A stretch of 64,000 nt of DNA from Solanum dulcamara (lineage: Eukaryota; Streptophyta; Magnoliopsida; Solanales; Solanaceae), in contig NC_077245.1 of assembly GCF_947179165.1 (NCBI RefSeq), positions 14,912,740 to 14,976,739 on the forward strand, given 5' to 3'. A program made the translations under genes and the position numbers. The notes under the pieces were generated by a model that saw nothing but the letters and a program-made list of their open reading frames with translations, ran no database searches and was not told where the DNA came from. Within the stretch, counting starts at the first letter, position 1; every line of letters begins with the position of its first letter. Below, piece by piece: positions 1 to 10,742 of this stretch.

Positions 1-423
1 TATTTCAGCCACCTAACCCTCTGTCCCGCGGGGTTAAAAGTTTTACGAAATAGAGATTAAAAACCCTATTTTGGTATCGTAATTTTAAGCGAGTTGTTTG
101 AAGTTTGTGTTGCGTAATATTGAAATGGTTTACTTGTAAATAAGCTGCTGATTGTTGTTGTTGGTTGGCCTTAGTACTTGAGGATGTAATTGAAATTTCG
201 GATAGGGCAAGTTACAGGGGAAGTGCTGCCCGATTTCCGTTAACTTCTTAACTAACGAATAGACTAGTCAAGAAAAGTAAATAAGGAAATAATTCCTACG
301 GATACTTGGTTGTAGATTTGGAAGCTGGAAAGTTGGAAGTTAGTAATCTTGGTATTAATTTCATGTTAAATAGGTTGAAGGAGTAATGAAGCAAGCTTGG
401 ATGCGAGTAATCCATAACAGGTA

Positions 424-994
424 TGTAAAGCTTATCTGTTCCTTTCTTTTGGCATGTCTTCAAGTTAAGTAATGAATGATATGAGCTTGAGGGTAAATCT
501 ACTTATAAATGCCAAGCGTAATTTACAGTTCTTATGTACTTCTTGACGAAAGCACTCTTACAGTAATCGAACTAGGGCTTCTCAAGCCTTTCATACGTTA
601 GAAAGGGATGAGTATGTGAAGCTACCCTTTCTTCTCTTTTGGCATGACTTAGATGTAAGTATTATGTATATGAAATTGGGAGTTATTCCACTCTTAAAAA
701 TCTGAGTATGAGTTAAGGCTCTTGTTCACTTTCTACTGATTAGAACTCCTGTAACAAGTTGAGTCATTACTTTTTAAGTCTTCCATGTGATAGAAAGTGG
801 TATATGTAAAGCTTGTCTTTTCCTACTTCTAGAAAGACTGGACTATAGGTACTATAGAACATGGATTTGGAGATAGCTCTATTTATAGATTCTGGATGTA
901 ACTCATGACTTGTACCCACTTTTGAATGATAAGGTCCTTGAAGTAGTTGAACTACGACCCTTGAGCCTCCTATAGGTTGAATAGTGTTGGAATG
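424..994 (+). repeat. About 190-bp degenerate tandem repeat, three units, inside LTR
   Basis: Units start near 424, 617 and 804. Each opens with a 'gt(g)aagct...ctttctttt' segment, usually followed by 'ggcatg'. Each continues through a 'gaactcctg/gaactagggc'-like middle and ends in a 'gttagaaaggg/gatagaaagtgg' segment. Similarity is moderate, so this is an old duplication within the LTR. Confidence 0.55.
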
Positions 995-1102
995 TGTAAG
1001 CTCCTATACCTAGGGGCTCTTGAACATGCTTTATGGTGATATCTGAGGGATGTTTGATATGTTACAGAGTTTTACGTGCACGTATATGCATTATGATATA
1101 TA

Positions 1103-1380
1103 TGGATCGGGTCGAACGTACCTCGGCATATTTCATCATATAAGGATTGGGCCGAACGTTCCTTGGCGTATATTTCTATATATGAATCGGGTCGTACATT
1201 CCTTGACATCATTATATCACATATGGACCGGGCCGTACGTTCCTAGGCATCATGATACTATTATATGTGATATGTGGATCGGACCGTCGTACCTCGACAT
1301 TATTACACGATATGTGTATTGGGCCGTCGTTCCTCGGCATGTACTTGCTATTTACATGAATCGGGTTGTACATTCCACAG
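1103..1380 (+). repeat. About 42-bp minisatellite, six to seven units, inside LTR
   Basis: The repeated core is 'ggatcgggtcgaacgtacct' followed by 'cggcat' and an AT-rich spacer containing 'atatg'. Successive cores begin near 1103, 1145, 1186, 1225, 1275, 1317 and 1358. Alternate units read 'gggccg' or 'gggtcg'. This explains the 118-codon open frame across the region, which is not a gene. Confidence 0.75.
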
Positions 1381-1963
1381 TGCTAGTAGTATATGTATGC
1401 CTATGATGATAGAGTGATGTGCTTGTAACATCGAGTCCCACAGCGGGCTGGGTACAGTATATGAGGATGATGTACATGCCCTCATATTATAAGATGCAGG
1501 TACAGATGTTCATTTTGGAGATCCGCCAGCTTAGGATTTCTGCTCAGCTATGTTGGAAGTTCTCCACTGTTCCGAAGGCTAGTTTTTGGATACTGGTCCT
1601 CCTATGTATATATTTATTTATCCAGGGGTACATCGGGAGCCCTGTCCCGCCATATGTTGCTGTTACTATTTTTAGAGGTCTGTAGACATACGTATATGTG
1701 GATCGTTTATAAGTTGTTTCGGTTGTGCCTATACGGCATGTTGTAAATGTTTTTATGTTATGAAAGCCTTGTCGGCTTACGTGCCCTTTCATGATATGAT
1801 ACTAATGAAAGAGGCTGCATGTACATAAAAAAAAATTTAACCCATTGAGGTTTTTGTCAGTAGTATCACATTATACATAGTTCAATTTGAGTATAGCTGA
1901 TAGATACGTATGTGGGGTCCCAGGTCGGAACCCAATCACGGCCTGCGGGGTTGGGTCGTGACA

Positions 1964-2632
1964 ATAGTACTCTGATTGGATTGGATTGTATATGATTGGT
2001 CTCTGTCTAAACCTTACTCTTGCTTAAGACTTATAACATCCTGATTGAGTTTCTCATCTTTCTGATTTGGTATGTCTGAACTAATATTATTTTAGATTGA
2101 TGCATGGTTCATTCTGTCATATTACATACTCATCCATTTCACGTACTGATGTCCATTTGGACCTGCATCATTTCATCAACAGGCGCATCGTTGAGGATCT
2201 GTTCACATTCAGTTGATTGGTGAGTCATCCCCTACATTCGAAAGATATCACTTATGTTATTCTTGCTTTGAATTTAGTCTTTTCATTTTAATGTGAGGTA
2301 GCCATGAACCTGTCATTGGCACTACTTAGACAGTCGTGATAGAGGCTTCATAGACTAGATAGAGATGGGTTGATTGAGTATTTATATTCTTTGAATCGTT
2401 CTTGTCATACTATTCTTATGACATAAATTGTAGTTTGATTTGTTGGCCTATGTCCTTTCTTTCTTGCGTTAGATTGTTGATTGGAGTTTCCCGCCTATTT
2501 GTCTATTTATTTTAAGTCTTCCGCTAATTGAATGAATGAACGGGTGTGTGATCAGGCCAAGTGGTTCACTTGGGAGCCAGTAATGATTTCTAAGTGCCGG
2601 CCACGTCTAGGATATCCTCCCGGAGCGTGATA
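1964..2632 (+). mobile_element. Remnant 3' end of an LTR related to the one at 19097-22163
   Basis: From 1970 the sequence follows the last about 690 bases of the solo LTR at 19097-22163. Shared landmarks are 'gtatatgattgg', 'gaggtagccatgaac', 'cataga' and 'gtgccggccacgtctagg', and it ends in a decayed 'gcgtgata'. The LTR ending at 1963 appears to have inserted into this older copy, so the two are nested. Confidence 0.75.
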
Positions 2633-3244
2633 ATAAATAAATTAAATCCCTATTTCAATTACGCCGAAAGTTTTTCTGGTGCTAATACAATTTAATAATC
2701 AATTTATAAACATAATTTTTAAAAAATCACCCCATGCACGATATAATTTTCTAACAAAAAAAATTCAATTGATTACTGCTGAGCCAATAAAGCTTTGCCT
2801 GTACAGAGGTGTCGGGTTAATGTCCAAGCCCTGTTAGATATAAAATTGTTATGTTAGGGAGTACTTTACTCTCGACATGAAATTTCTTAGCATAAATTCA
2901 AATAAATTAATTGGCTTCATTAGTGTGAATACTTTACACCAAATTAAAAAAAAAATTGCATACCCACAATATATCTTTTTATTAACCATATGTAATTATT
3001 GTTTAGTGAAACGGATTAACTTTAAATTTGGAAGTTTCATTAGACAAGATGAGTCGAGACGGGTAAGTAGATAACTAAGGAACAAAATGTGCAATTTATC
3101 ATAAATTATTAAAATTTGATGTTTGCGCGATAGTTGTTTTTTAAGGCTTAAACAACAAACTTTGCAACCTAAGTTGTCAATTCGACGAATTAATTTTTAA
3201 TGCGATGTATTTTATGTAATGAGGCTTCAATACACATTTGTGTG
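2633..3244. other. AT-rich intergenic DNA
   Basis: No coding, RNA-gene or transposon signature is visible. It holds short A/T runs. The 65-codon open frame at 2877 has no recognisable content. Confidence 0.5.
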
Positions 3245-3253
3245 TGCCAAATA

Positions 3254-3889
3254 GTACATGAACCGGATTGGTTCGGATTTTTTACAAACCAAATTAAACT
3301 ATTTGTGTCGGGTTATTAAATTTATAAACCAAATCAAACCAATAAAAGTCGGGTTTTTCGATATCAATTTTTCTCGGACTTTTTCGGATTTTCTGGGTTT
3401 TTTCGGGTTTCTCGGGTTTTTCATAGTATCTAATAAAAAGCACAGAGCAGTGCTTCTTAAAAAGAGTTCTAGTACAAAATATCAACATATAAGATGAAAG
3501 CAGAACACTATTTAAAATTTTAACTTTATAATATAAATTTATAAGATGGGTTTTTTTTTGTATATTATTTAGATGGACTTCTCAAGTCCAAATCTAAATG
3601 TAAGAAAGAAAACAAAAACTATGAAAAAAAAAATAAAAAATATTTATAAATTACATTTTAATCAATATTTTTATGTATAACATAATTTAAAAGTAGTATA
3701 TCTATAATCGGGTCGGTTTGGGTTCGGTTTGACTTTTTTTAGTTAAAACCAAACTAATCCTATAATGGTCGGGGTTTTTTTCCAAAAACCAAATCAAGTC
3801 AAACCAAACCACTAGTCGGTTTTTTTTTTCCGATTTGATTCGATTTGTCGATTTGGTGCGATTTATCGATTTGTCCTGTACAGACCTAC
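3254..3889. mobile_element. Low-complexity foldback-like element with a 9-bp target duplication
   Basis: This 636-bp segment is flanked by identical 9-mers 'tgccaaata' at 3245-3253 and 3890-3898. Inside, both strands carry many variants of 'cggtttgg' and 'aaaccaaat', mostly near the two ends, giving inverted-repeat potential around an AT-rich middle. The 3' end reads 'tttgtcctgtacagacctac'. There is no coding capacity. Similar-looking 'cggtttggttcggttt' repeats are common in plant genomes. A 9-bp duplication would fit a Mutator-like element or an L1/SINE-like insertion; I cannot choose between them. Confidence 0.7.
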
Positions 3890-3898
3890 TGCCAAATA

Positions 3899-4352
3899 AT
3901 TAATCTTACCTAGCTGATGAATATACTACAGAATCGACTTAAACAAGCATAACAATTTTTTTTTTACTTAAACAAATATAAGTACTTGATTCTGATTAAA
4001 TAGACAGATTTTGGCTATATATACATTTTAAATTACGTATGCAAATGAACTAATCAAGAATAATTAATTAAGGTGTCATTTCACAATTATTGTACCATGT
4101 CACGAAAGATTTTATATTTTGGCAAACTAAATTGTAGGGTAAATTTCAGGTTAGATAACTATGATTTTTTCCTCACATAATTATATTTCCTAACAGAAAA
4201 TCATAAAAATTTACTATAAACACAAAAATCACTATTGCCGGAAAATTCAACTAGTGATGGATAATTTTTTTAACCCCTTTTTTTTAAATTTAATTGACCC
4301 AATAAAATACAAATTCAAATAGTGGTCCTATTTTTCTACTTGATAAAGTAAC
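3899..4352. other. AT-rich intergenic DNA
   Basis: Nothing recognisable is present between the foldback element and the MITE. Confidence 0.5.
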
Positions 4353-4355
4353 TAT

Positions 4356-4717
4356 GAGCTCGTTTGAATGAGCTTAAAAAAGTAATTTTTATGTATGAAA
4401 TGTTTTTAGAACTTTGAAGTGCTGAAAGTTATTTTTATAAATAAGCAGTTGAGTGTTTGGATAAAAGTGCTTAAATGAGGAAAATAATATAAATTTTAGG
4501 GTTAAAAGATTAAAAAAGGTAGTTTGAGAATTTTGTTAAAATATAAGGAATATAAAAGTAATTTCCATGGTCAAAGAAAATGACTTTAAGCACTTAGAAA
4601 AAAAAGAGTTAGGAATCCTAACTTTTCATTTTTGACTGACTTTAAGAATTTTATGGCTTAAAGTTAGCATTAGACAAACACGTCGAAAACCAACTTAAAG
4701 CCCATCCAAACGGGCTC
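4356..4717. mobile_element. MITE with about 20-bp terminal inverted repeats
   Basis: The left end 'gagctcgtttgaatgagctt' matches the reverse complement of the right end 'aagcccatccaaacgggctc' with three mismatches. It is flanked by a 3-bp duplication 'tat' (4353-4355 and 4718-4720). At 362 bp with no coding region, it is a non-autonomous DNA transposon. Confidence 0.8.
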
Positions 4718-4782
4718 TATATCCATGAAAAGTACGTCCTCCTGCTCTTTCTTGTATTTTCTTCCTTCATATTTCATTCCAA

Positions 4783-6927
4783 TGTAACATCCCCTAAAAT
4801 GTTGTATGTCGGTATTTCAATTCTCGACGAAAATAATACAGCCTCTGTATTTTGGGCATAACCTTTCATAGGTTGGTCCAAATTAGGTGATTCAAATTTC
4901 TGGGTAACCACAACATCCTTACCTACAACTTTTATGAAGACCATATCTTAAGATTCGGAGTATAAGTAGGTCAAATAAATTAATCTTTGCAAGATATAGT
5001 ACTGTGACGGAATTGAGTGTTTATAGAAGAAAATTCATATCTCACTGTAGGTTGCTCCAAATTGGTTGATTCTTGAACTATATGAAATTAGACTTCCATA
5101 TCTACAATCCTTATGAAGACACCAAATCATAATAAGGAATTTATCTTATTCAAACGCAGCTTCGAAAAAGAGTATTCTGTTAAAAAGAACTCATCTTACC
5201 TACCATGGAAAGATCTAGATACATTTGATATCATTCATGACATAAATTGTCCTCCATTTAACATCATCCATGACATCAATATATTCCATTAAATTTTCAG
5301 ATTTTTCTTTATAATTATTTTATTTATTGTTAGGTCACTCTTTCCCACCTATAAATACCCACCTTATTTCCTCATTTTATTCATCAAGCTTTCTTAAGCA
5401 TTTCTTCTCTCTATATACTTCTTCTCAAATATAGTTTTAGTTTTAGTAGTATAAAAATACAATTCCAATTATTCTTATACTCCGGGTAGTACACAAAATG
5501 CTCCGGCGAGAAGAAAAGGCTAGGGGTCCAAGAGTGTTCCAATTCGGAGTAAACCTTCGGATTTAAGGTATGTAAGGCTTTCATAGCATTGGATTGAGTT
5601 CGTCCATGCGCCCAATATTTAAATTCATTATAATTGAATTATAGTTGAGTTTTATCCAAATCTTGAATTCTAGATGAATTAATTCTTCTTCTATTGAGTT
5701 TGATATATTTATGCATTAATATTATTATTATTGTTATCTCTCATATTATTGGAATTATTGTTCATGGCTACTTTCCCATGAATCCTAATTGATTTGATGT
5801 TCATGAATATTTTTACATATATTTTGAGTAAAGATGTTGGCTTTTTATTATTTTCATTGATAAAAAGAAAGTTATATGAATTAATACTATATATGTATTT
5901 TATTGAGTTTTAAAAGAGCAAAAGAGTTGAGTTTGAATGAAATTGAGCAAATGATATTTTGAGCAAAATGTTTTGATGAGATGTAAATGATGTTTTTTGG
6001 AAGTATAATGATTGATGAACATGAAATGAGATGAGTTTGATGATTTAAATTAAAGTCCAATGAGACTAGATGATGAGTTTAATATGAGCGCATATTTTGG
6101 GAGTAGTATTGAGCACCGAGTTGGGTAAGAGTTTAATTGACTCAAACCCCAGAACTACGTAGCCAGCGTAGGATGGAGGCTATGCCTCTTAAGTCCCAAA
6201 AAGAGGACTTTGATGAGTGGATCCAAGATGGTGATGTCCTTTACCCTGGCAAGGTATTGGATGGATGTGGCAACGACATCGCTTCGTTGTATCATCGCTA
6301 GCTCATAAGTGATGGTTGACGGTTAGAGAAACTCCCAACTGAGTAAGCATTGCTTATTACTATTACTTTTATTATTATATTTTAAACTTGCATTACATAT
6401 TGATGTTGAGTTCTGAACTGAGTTTTATTGAGAGGAGTATCTTGATATCTGTCCTTACCTTCCTGCCATTTTACATACTCGTACATTCCAAGTACTGACG
6501 TCATTCGACCTGCATCATTTTATGATGCAGATACAGGTGTTAGAGATCCTCAACAGGCGCATCGTTGAAGATCATTTCTTTTCGGCTATTTGGTGAGTCC
6601 TTCTTGTATTCGAAGGAACTCCTTATCCTTTTATTATTGTTAAGTGTGATGTTTCTTTTGAGGTAGCCATGGACATGTCATTGGCACCATCTAAGAGTAT
6701 TAGAGGCTTCATAGATAGAGTCTAATGATGTAATCGGAGTAGTTCTCCTTAGAAACTACTTCTTCTAAGAATTATCTATTTTTCCTTTGATTATGACAAG
6801 CCCACATTAGTATTCTTAAGTCTTCTGCTGATGAATAAATAAGAAATAAGACCAAGTGGTTCTTTTGGAAGCTAGAAATGGTTTCTAAGTGCCGCCCACG
6901 CCTAGGGTACCCTCTCGGAGCGTGACA
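4783..6927 (+). mobile_element. Solo LTR 'A', 2145 bp, TSD tccaa
   Basis: It starts 'tgtaacatcccctaaaa' and ends 'ctctcggagcgtgaca', with a perfect 5-bp duplication tccaa at 4778-4782 and 6928-6932. There is no internal domain, primer site or second LTR, so it is a solo LTR left by LTR-LTR recombination. The first about 800 bases match the 5' half of the gypsy LTRs at 32292-34615 and 55198-57514. The last about 1.3 kb instead match the LTR at 19097-22163. Confidence 0.9.
5349..5357 (+). promoter_or_regulatory. Probable LTR TATA box
   Basis: 'ctataaata' lies in a segment ('cccacctataaatacccacc') that is conserved in reverse complement in the related LTRs at about 34041-34050 and 56939-56948. 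A leader of about 210 bases then runs to a conserved GTATGT. The placement fits the retroelement core promoter; this is inferred from sequence only. Confidence 0.55.
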
Positions 6928-7071
6928 TCCAATTACCAATCAAAATATCCAATTCCTTGTTAAAAATTCATCTAAATAAATTCAAATAAAAGCAATTTTG
7001 AGGAAGAAGTAAATGCATTTGGAATGGGTCTGATATCCTCCTTATCTTTGTTATTTAGAGCTAATATATAC

Positions 7072-7770
7072 CTCTATTGTTACACAAGTGACTCAAATAT
7101 ACATTTTTCCTCTATCGAAAGTGAAAAAAAATAATTTTAAATTTATTTTTTAAATTTTTTTATTAAAAAAATAATCCATATAGGGGTATATTTGATCCTT
7201 CTCACACATAATCTTTTTTTTTTGTCTTTTTTGATTCAACGACTAATTTGAATTTATTGTTTTGATGGTCAAATTTATTTTTCTCACTATTTTTCTTCTA
7301 AATTTATTATACATGAGCCAAATTTTTTCTTTTACTGATACAAAAACTAAATTACAATATAAAAAAATTAATTTTAAATTACAATATAGCCACAAAAAAA
7401 TAGTTTTAAATTTTTTCTTACTTTTTCTCTTTTTTCATTCACATTTCTTTCTTCTTATTTTTAATATTTTACACCAAAGAATGAAAGAAAAAAAAGAATA
7501 GGAAACTCAAATAATCATAATCAAAGAAGTCAAAAAATAATTCATGTGTGAAGAAGATTAAATATACCCCTAAACTTTGCTAGAAAAAAAATTCATGTAT
7601 GGGTATATTTTTTTATTTTATGTTATAACTTTCTCAACAAAAAAAAACCTACATGATTTTTTTAAAAAAAAATTTTAAAAAAAAATAATTCACTTCCTTA
7701 AGATGAAAAGAATATATGTGAGCCACTTTTGTAACAGTGTGATATATGTGAGCCACTTTTGTAACGAGAG
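7072..7770. mobile_element. Foldback (long inverted repeat) element
   Basis: The left arm carries 'gttacacaagtgactcaaat' (about 7079) and 'aggggtatatttgatc' (about 7178). Their inverted counterparts are 'gagccacttttgtaac' (about 7720 and 7750) and 'ttaaatatacccctaaa' (about 7558). The arms surround a poly-A/T loop without coding content. Near the right end a 'tgtgagccacttttgtaac' segment is directly duplicated with a 30-bp period (7717-7735, 7747-7765). The exact ends and target duplication are unclear. Confidence 0.6.
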
Positions 7771-8026
7771 ATAGATCAACTATAAATGACAAAATTGTGG
7801 GGTACATTAGAACCTTTCCCCCCCCCCCCTTTTTTTTGTATAATGAAGAATTAAATACTAAAAAATTCTAAGCTCATTCATAAGCTACATTATATAAAAT
7901 TGTTAAAAGTAAAAACTTCATTTTCTCATTGTCTTTTCTCATACTAACAAATATTCTAAGCTCATTCATAACCTTTCATTTTTTAAAAGAATTGTGCACT
8001 AGTTTATCTTTCTCCAAACGTGGGTA
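7771..8026. other. AT-rich spacer with a C-run/T-run homopolymer
   Basis: It holds a run of about ten C followed by nine T near 7818-7838 and nothing else recognisable. It is the left flank of the copia element. Confidence 0.4.
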
Positions 8027-8031
8027 ATAAT

Positions 8032-8268
8032 CATTAGGTTGAAGATACTGAGCTAAGCTACAAGATGATTGAGAGAGAGTTGGAGAATTTTCTGATTATT
8101 CTCATTCAACTAAAAAGAAGAAGCAATTGTACATACTTACTTATACTCGTCTAACAAACTCAACAAACTCTAACAACCTCTCTAATAATTAATTAGTGTG
8201 TGATCTACCAATAACTAACTCTTTAACTAATTACATCACATGTGCACAACACATGGTTACTTCCAATA
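8032..8268 (-). repeat. Copia 3' LTR
   Basis: It aligns end to end with 31595-31831 over 237 bp. On the minus strand it begins TATTGG and ends CTAATG, not the canonical TG...CA. Confidence 0.88.
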
Positions 8269-8283
8269 CTCTCCCTCAAGTTG
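8269..8283 (-). other. Copia polypurine tract
   Basis: On the minus strand the purine-rich 'caacttgagggagag' directly abuts the 3' LTR, where plus-strand DNA synthesis would be primed. Confidence 0.75.
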
Positions 8284-9482
8284 GAGGGTGAAGAACATCC
8301 AACACTGCCAACTTGTTCATCAAATACACACGTTGTTGCCTGCTCAATCCCTTTATTATCAAGTCTTCTTGTTGATTATTTGTTCCCACAAATTCAGTCA
8401 TTATTATTCCTTCTTTTATCTTGTCTCTTATAAAGTGACAATCAATCTCGATGTGCTTTGTTCTCTCATGATATACCGAATTTGCTGTCAGCTGAATTGC
8501 TGCTTTACTATCACTCCAAACTGTTACTGGTTGATGAACTACCACTCCAAGCTCCTTGAATAAGCCTAGCAACCAAGTGATTTCTTCCACAACAGCTGTC
8601 ATGCTTCTATACTCAGCTTCAGCTGACCTCTTGGATACTGTTTTTTACTTTTTGGACTTTCAAGAGATTAAGGACTCTCCAAACTTCACTGCATAACTTG
8701 TGATGGATCTCCTTGTGTTTGAGCATGCTACCCAGTCTGAGTCACACCAACATGTTAGCTCTTGTGCATGCTGTGATCTGAATATAAGGCCCTAACCTGA
8801 TGCATTATTCAGATACTTGACTATTCTAATAGTTGCCTCCCAATGTGAAACTTTAGGCTCTTGCAAAAATTGGCTTAGTATTTGGGATGCAAAACTAATG
8901 TCTGCTCTAGTGATGGTGACATATAAATGTTTACCTATCAGTCTTTGATACCTTGAAACATCCTCTAAGACCTTATCACTTTGGCCCAGTTAGTTTGTTC
9001 CCAACTTCTAGTGGTGTGGCAGCTGGCTTTGTGCTTGCTAAGCCCATTTTTGTTATAAACTCCAATATTTATTTCCTTATTAAGGAAAATACCATGTTAT
9101 GATCTCAATACCTCTATAAAAAGGAAATATTTGAATTCCCCCAAGTCTTTCACTCTGAAGTCATGATGCAAAATCTTCTTGGCCTCCTCTATAAGACTAT
9201 TTCTATCTCCAATGTTAAGCAAATCATCTACATATACAAGGATTATAACAATGTTGTCACTTGATCTCTTTGTAAAAAGTGAATTATCATAGAGACTTTG
9301 TGTGAACCCTACAGCTATCAATGCATCAGTCAACTTTATATTTCATTGTCTTGATGCCTGCTTCAAGCCATACAAAGATTTTAACAACTTGCACACCTTA
9401 GTCTCTCCCTGTCTCTTGAACCCTTGTGGTAACTCCATATACACTTCTTCATAAAGATCTCCTTGCAAGAATGCATTGTATA
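8276..9482 (-). pseudogene. Copia reverse transcriptase C-terminal half and RNase H (decayed)
   Basis: The frame at 9333-9097 carries the reverse-transcriptase catalytic motif YVDDLL followed by 'RVKDLGEFKYFL', typical of copia RT. The frame at 8602-8276 carries the RNase H signature 'WSDSKAAIQL', then 'ERTKHIEIDCHFIRDKI', and runs into the polypurine tract. Between them (about 8603-9096) the homologous reading is broken by stops and shifts. The upstream part of RT lies at 28281-28670, beyond the CACTA insertion. The interrupted codons read D-V-Y-N-A-F across the junction once the insertion is ignored. It is non-functional. Confidence 0.88.
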
Positions 9483-9485
9483 GAT

Positions 9486-9900
9486 CACTACTAAAACAAA
9501 GTAAAAAAATGACTCAAAAAAGTGAAGGATTGTGTCGTTTTTTTGGTCAAACTCGACGGAAAAGCGATGCAGTCACTTCTGTCGCTTTTTTGCTCGACGC
9601 TTTTAAAAAAGCGACGGACAGGGTCGCAAAAAGCGACGGACTGCATCACTCCTAAATTATTTTAATTAAAAAAATATAAATAAAGAAATGACGTACTCTG
9701 TTGTTTTATTTTTTTAAAAAAGTAATTATTTAATATAAAGCAACGGACTGTGTTGTTTTCTTTTTAATTTTTTTTCAGAAAAGTGAAGGACTAATGGTCT
9801 CCGTCCTTCGCTTTTGTTCTTGATGTTCTTAAAAATTTCCAGAAAAGCGATGGACTTAGGGTTCCTGTCCGTCGCTTTTCTACAATATTTTTGACAGCAG
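9486..9900. repeat. CACTA left subterminal repeats
   Basis: Multiple copies in both orientations of a 'gcgacggac'/'gtccgtcgcttt' motif occur near 9552, 9592, 9611, 9632, 9842 and 9870. In CACTA elements, subterminal repeats of this kind are binding sites for the element's own DNA-binding protein; that role here is inferred. Confidence 0.75.
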
Positions 9901-10099
9901 AAACCTGTATCTGCAATCAAAATTTAATTCACTTCATAGCAATTCAGTCCATTCAAACACAACTAACAACAAACAAAATACGCAAAATACATAATAACAA
10001 ACATAATTAAACAATTAAAACGAATAAAATCATTATTTAGAATAATTTAAAGTGTTTCAAAGTTAACAAAAAAATTCAAAATGTTCATAAACTAACATA

Positions 10100-10545
10100 G
10101 GGAACCTAAGGACTATTTGCTTTGTATTCATCACTATCGTCAGAGTCATCCAGACTGGACCCTCTTGAATAACGGGGCGAAGGCTGAAGAGCGAGGTTGA
10201 TCACTTATTCTTTAATTTGCTCAACTTGTTCATTCATAATTTTTTGCTCCTCAACCTTTCTTGCCTCAGATTCTGCCAATGCGCGTGTAAGATCTGCAAT
10301 TTACTGAGACATAGAAGCTATCTGAACTCCGTCAACGGGCTTGGCTTGACGTGACGATCCAATACCTTCTAAACCTGATTGTAGTCGTCGTACATCATTC
10401 CTAGAGCTATTCCATATATTCGACCCTTGTGACTGCCTTCAACCACTTTTTCTGTCTAAATTTGAGTGGACTGTTCAGGCGTTAGCTAGATCGAATCTCC
10501 CATCTCACGTATGTGCCGCTCATAATCTTGCTGCATATTAGAAAA
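10100..10545 (-). pseudogene. CACTA second transposase (Transposase_24/TnpA-like) C-terminal relic
   Basis: The minus-strand translation shows a 'GLEGIGSSRQAKPVDGVQIA' block, then a coiled-coil-like 'AESEARKVEEQKIMNEQVEQ' segment. This order fits the C-terminal part of plant Transposase_24-type proteins that accompany CACTA TNP2. In-frame stops after 'ASMSQ' and 'QIKE' break it. The family assignment is by recall of motif style, without a search. It lies directly downstream of the TNP2 relic on the same strand, as expected. Confidence 0.6.
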
Positions 10546-10742
10546 TATATATTAAAAATAAAAGTTAGAATCAAAATTATTATACATTATATTAAATAAC
10601 TTACATATATTGATATGTACAATTTTGATAGTTAGTAATCACTTATTACTATGTAATTTAATAATATAATTTAACACTTATTTAAGATATGGCTGAATTT
10701 CTGGACAATTAAGCAGAATATGGGTCACAACTGATTGTCTTT

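Larger units (their letters stand above)
1..1963 (+). mobile_element. 3' part of a long LTR (truncated by window start)
   Basis: The stretch ends with a terminus typical of solanaceous gypsy LTRs, '...ggttgggtcgtgaca', at 1963. Sequence homologous to a different LTR family begins immediately after it. No coding domain is visible, and the short open frames here are chance. The 5' end lies outside the window, so a solo LTR cannot be distinguished from the end of a full element. It contains two blocks of internal degenerate tandem repeats, listed separately. Confidence 0.7.

Noticed and set aside
1050..1792. Open frames of 82-118 codons at the window start
   Set aside because: They lie in an LTR minisatellite whose period is a multiple of three (about 42 bp), which keeps frames open by chance.
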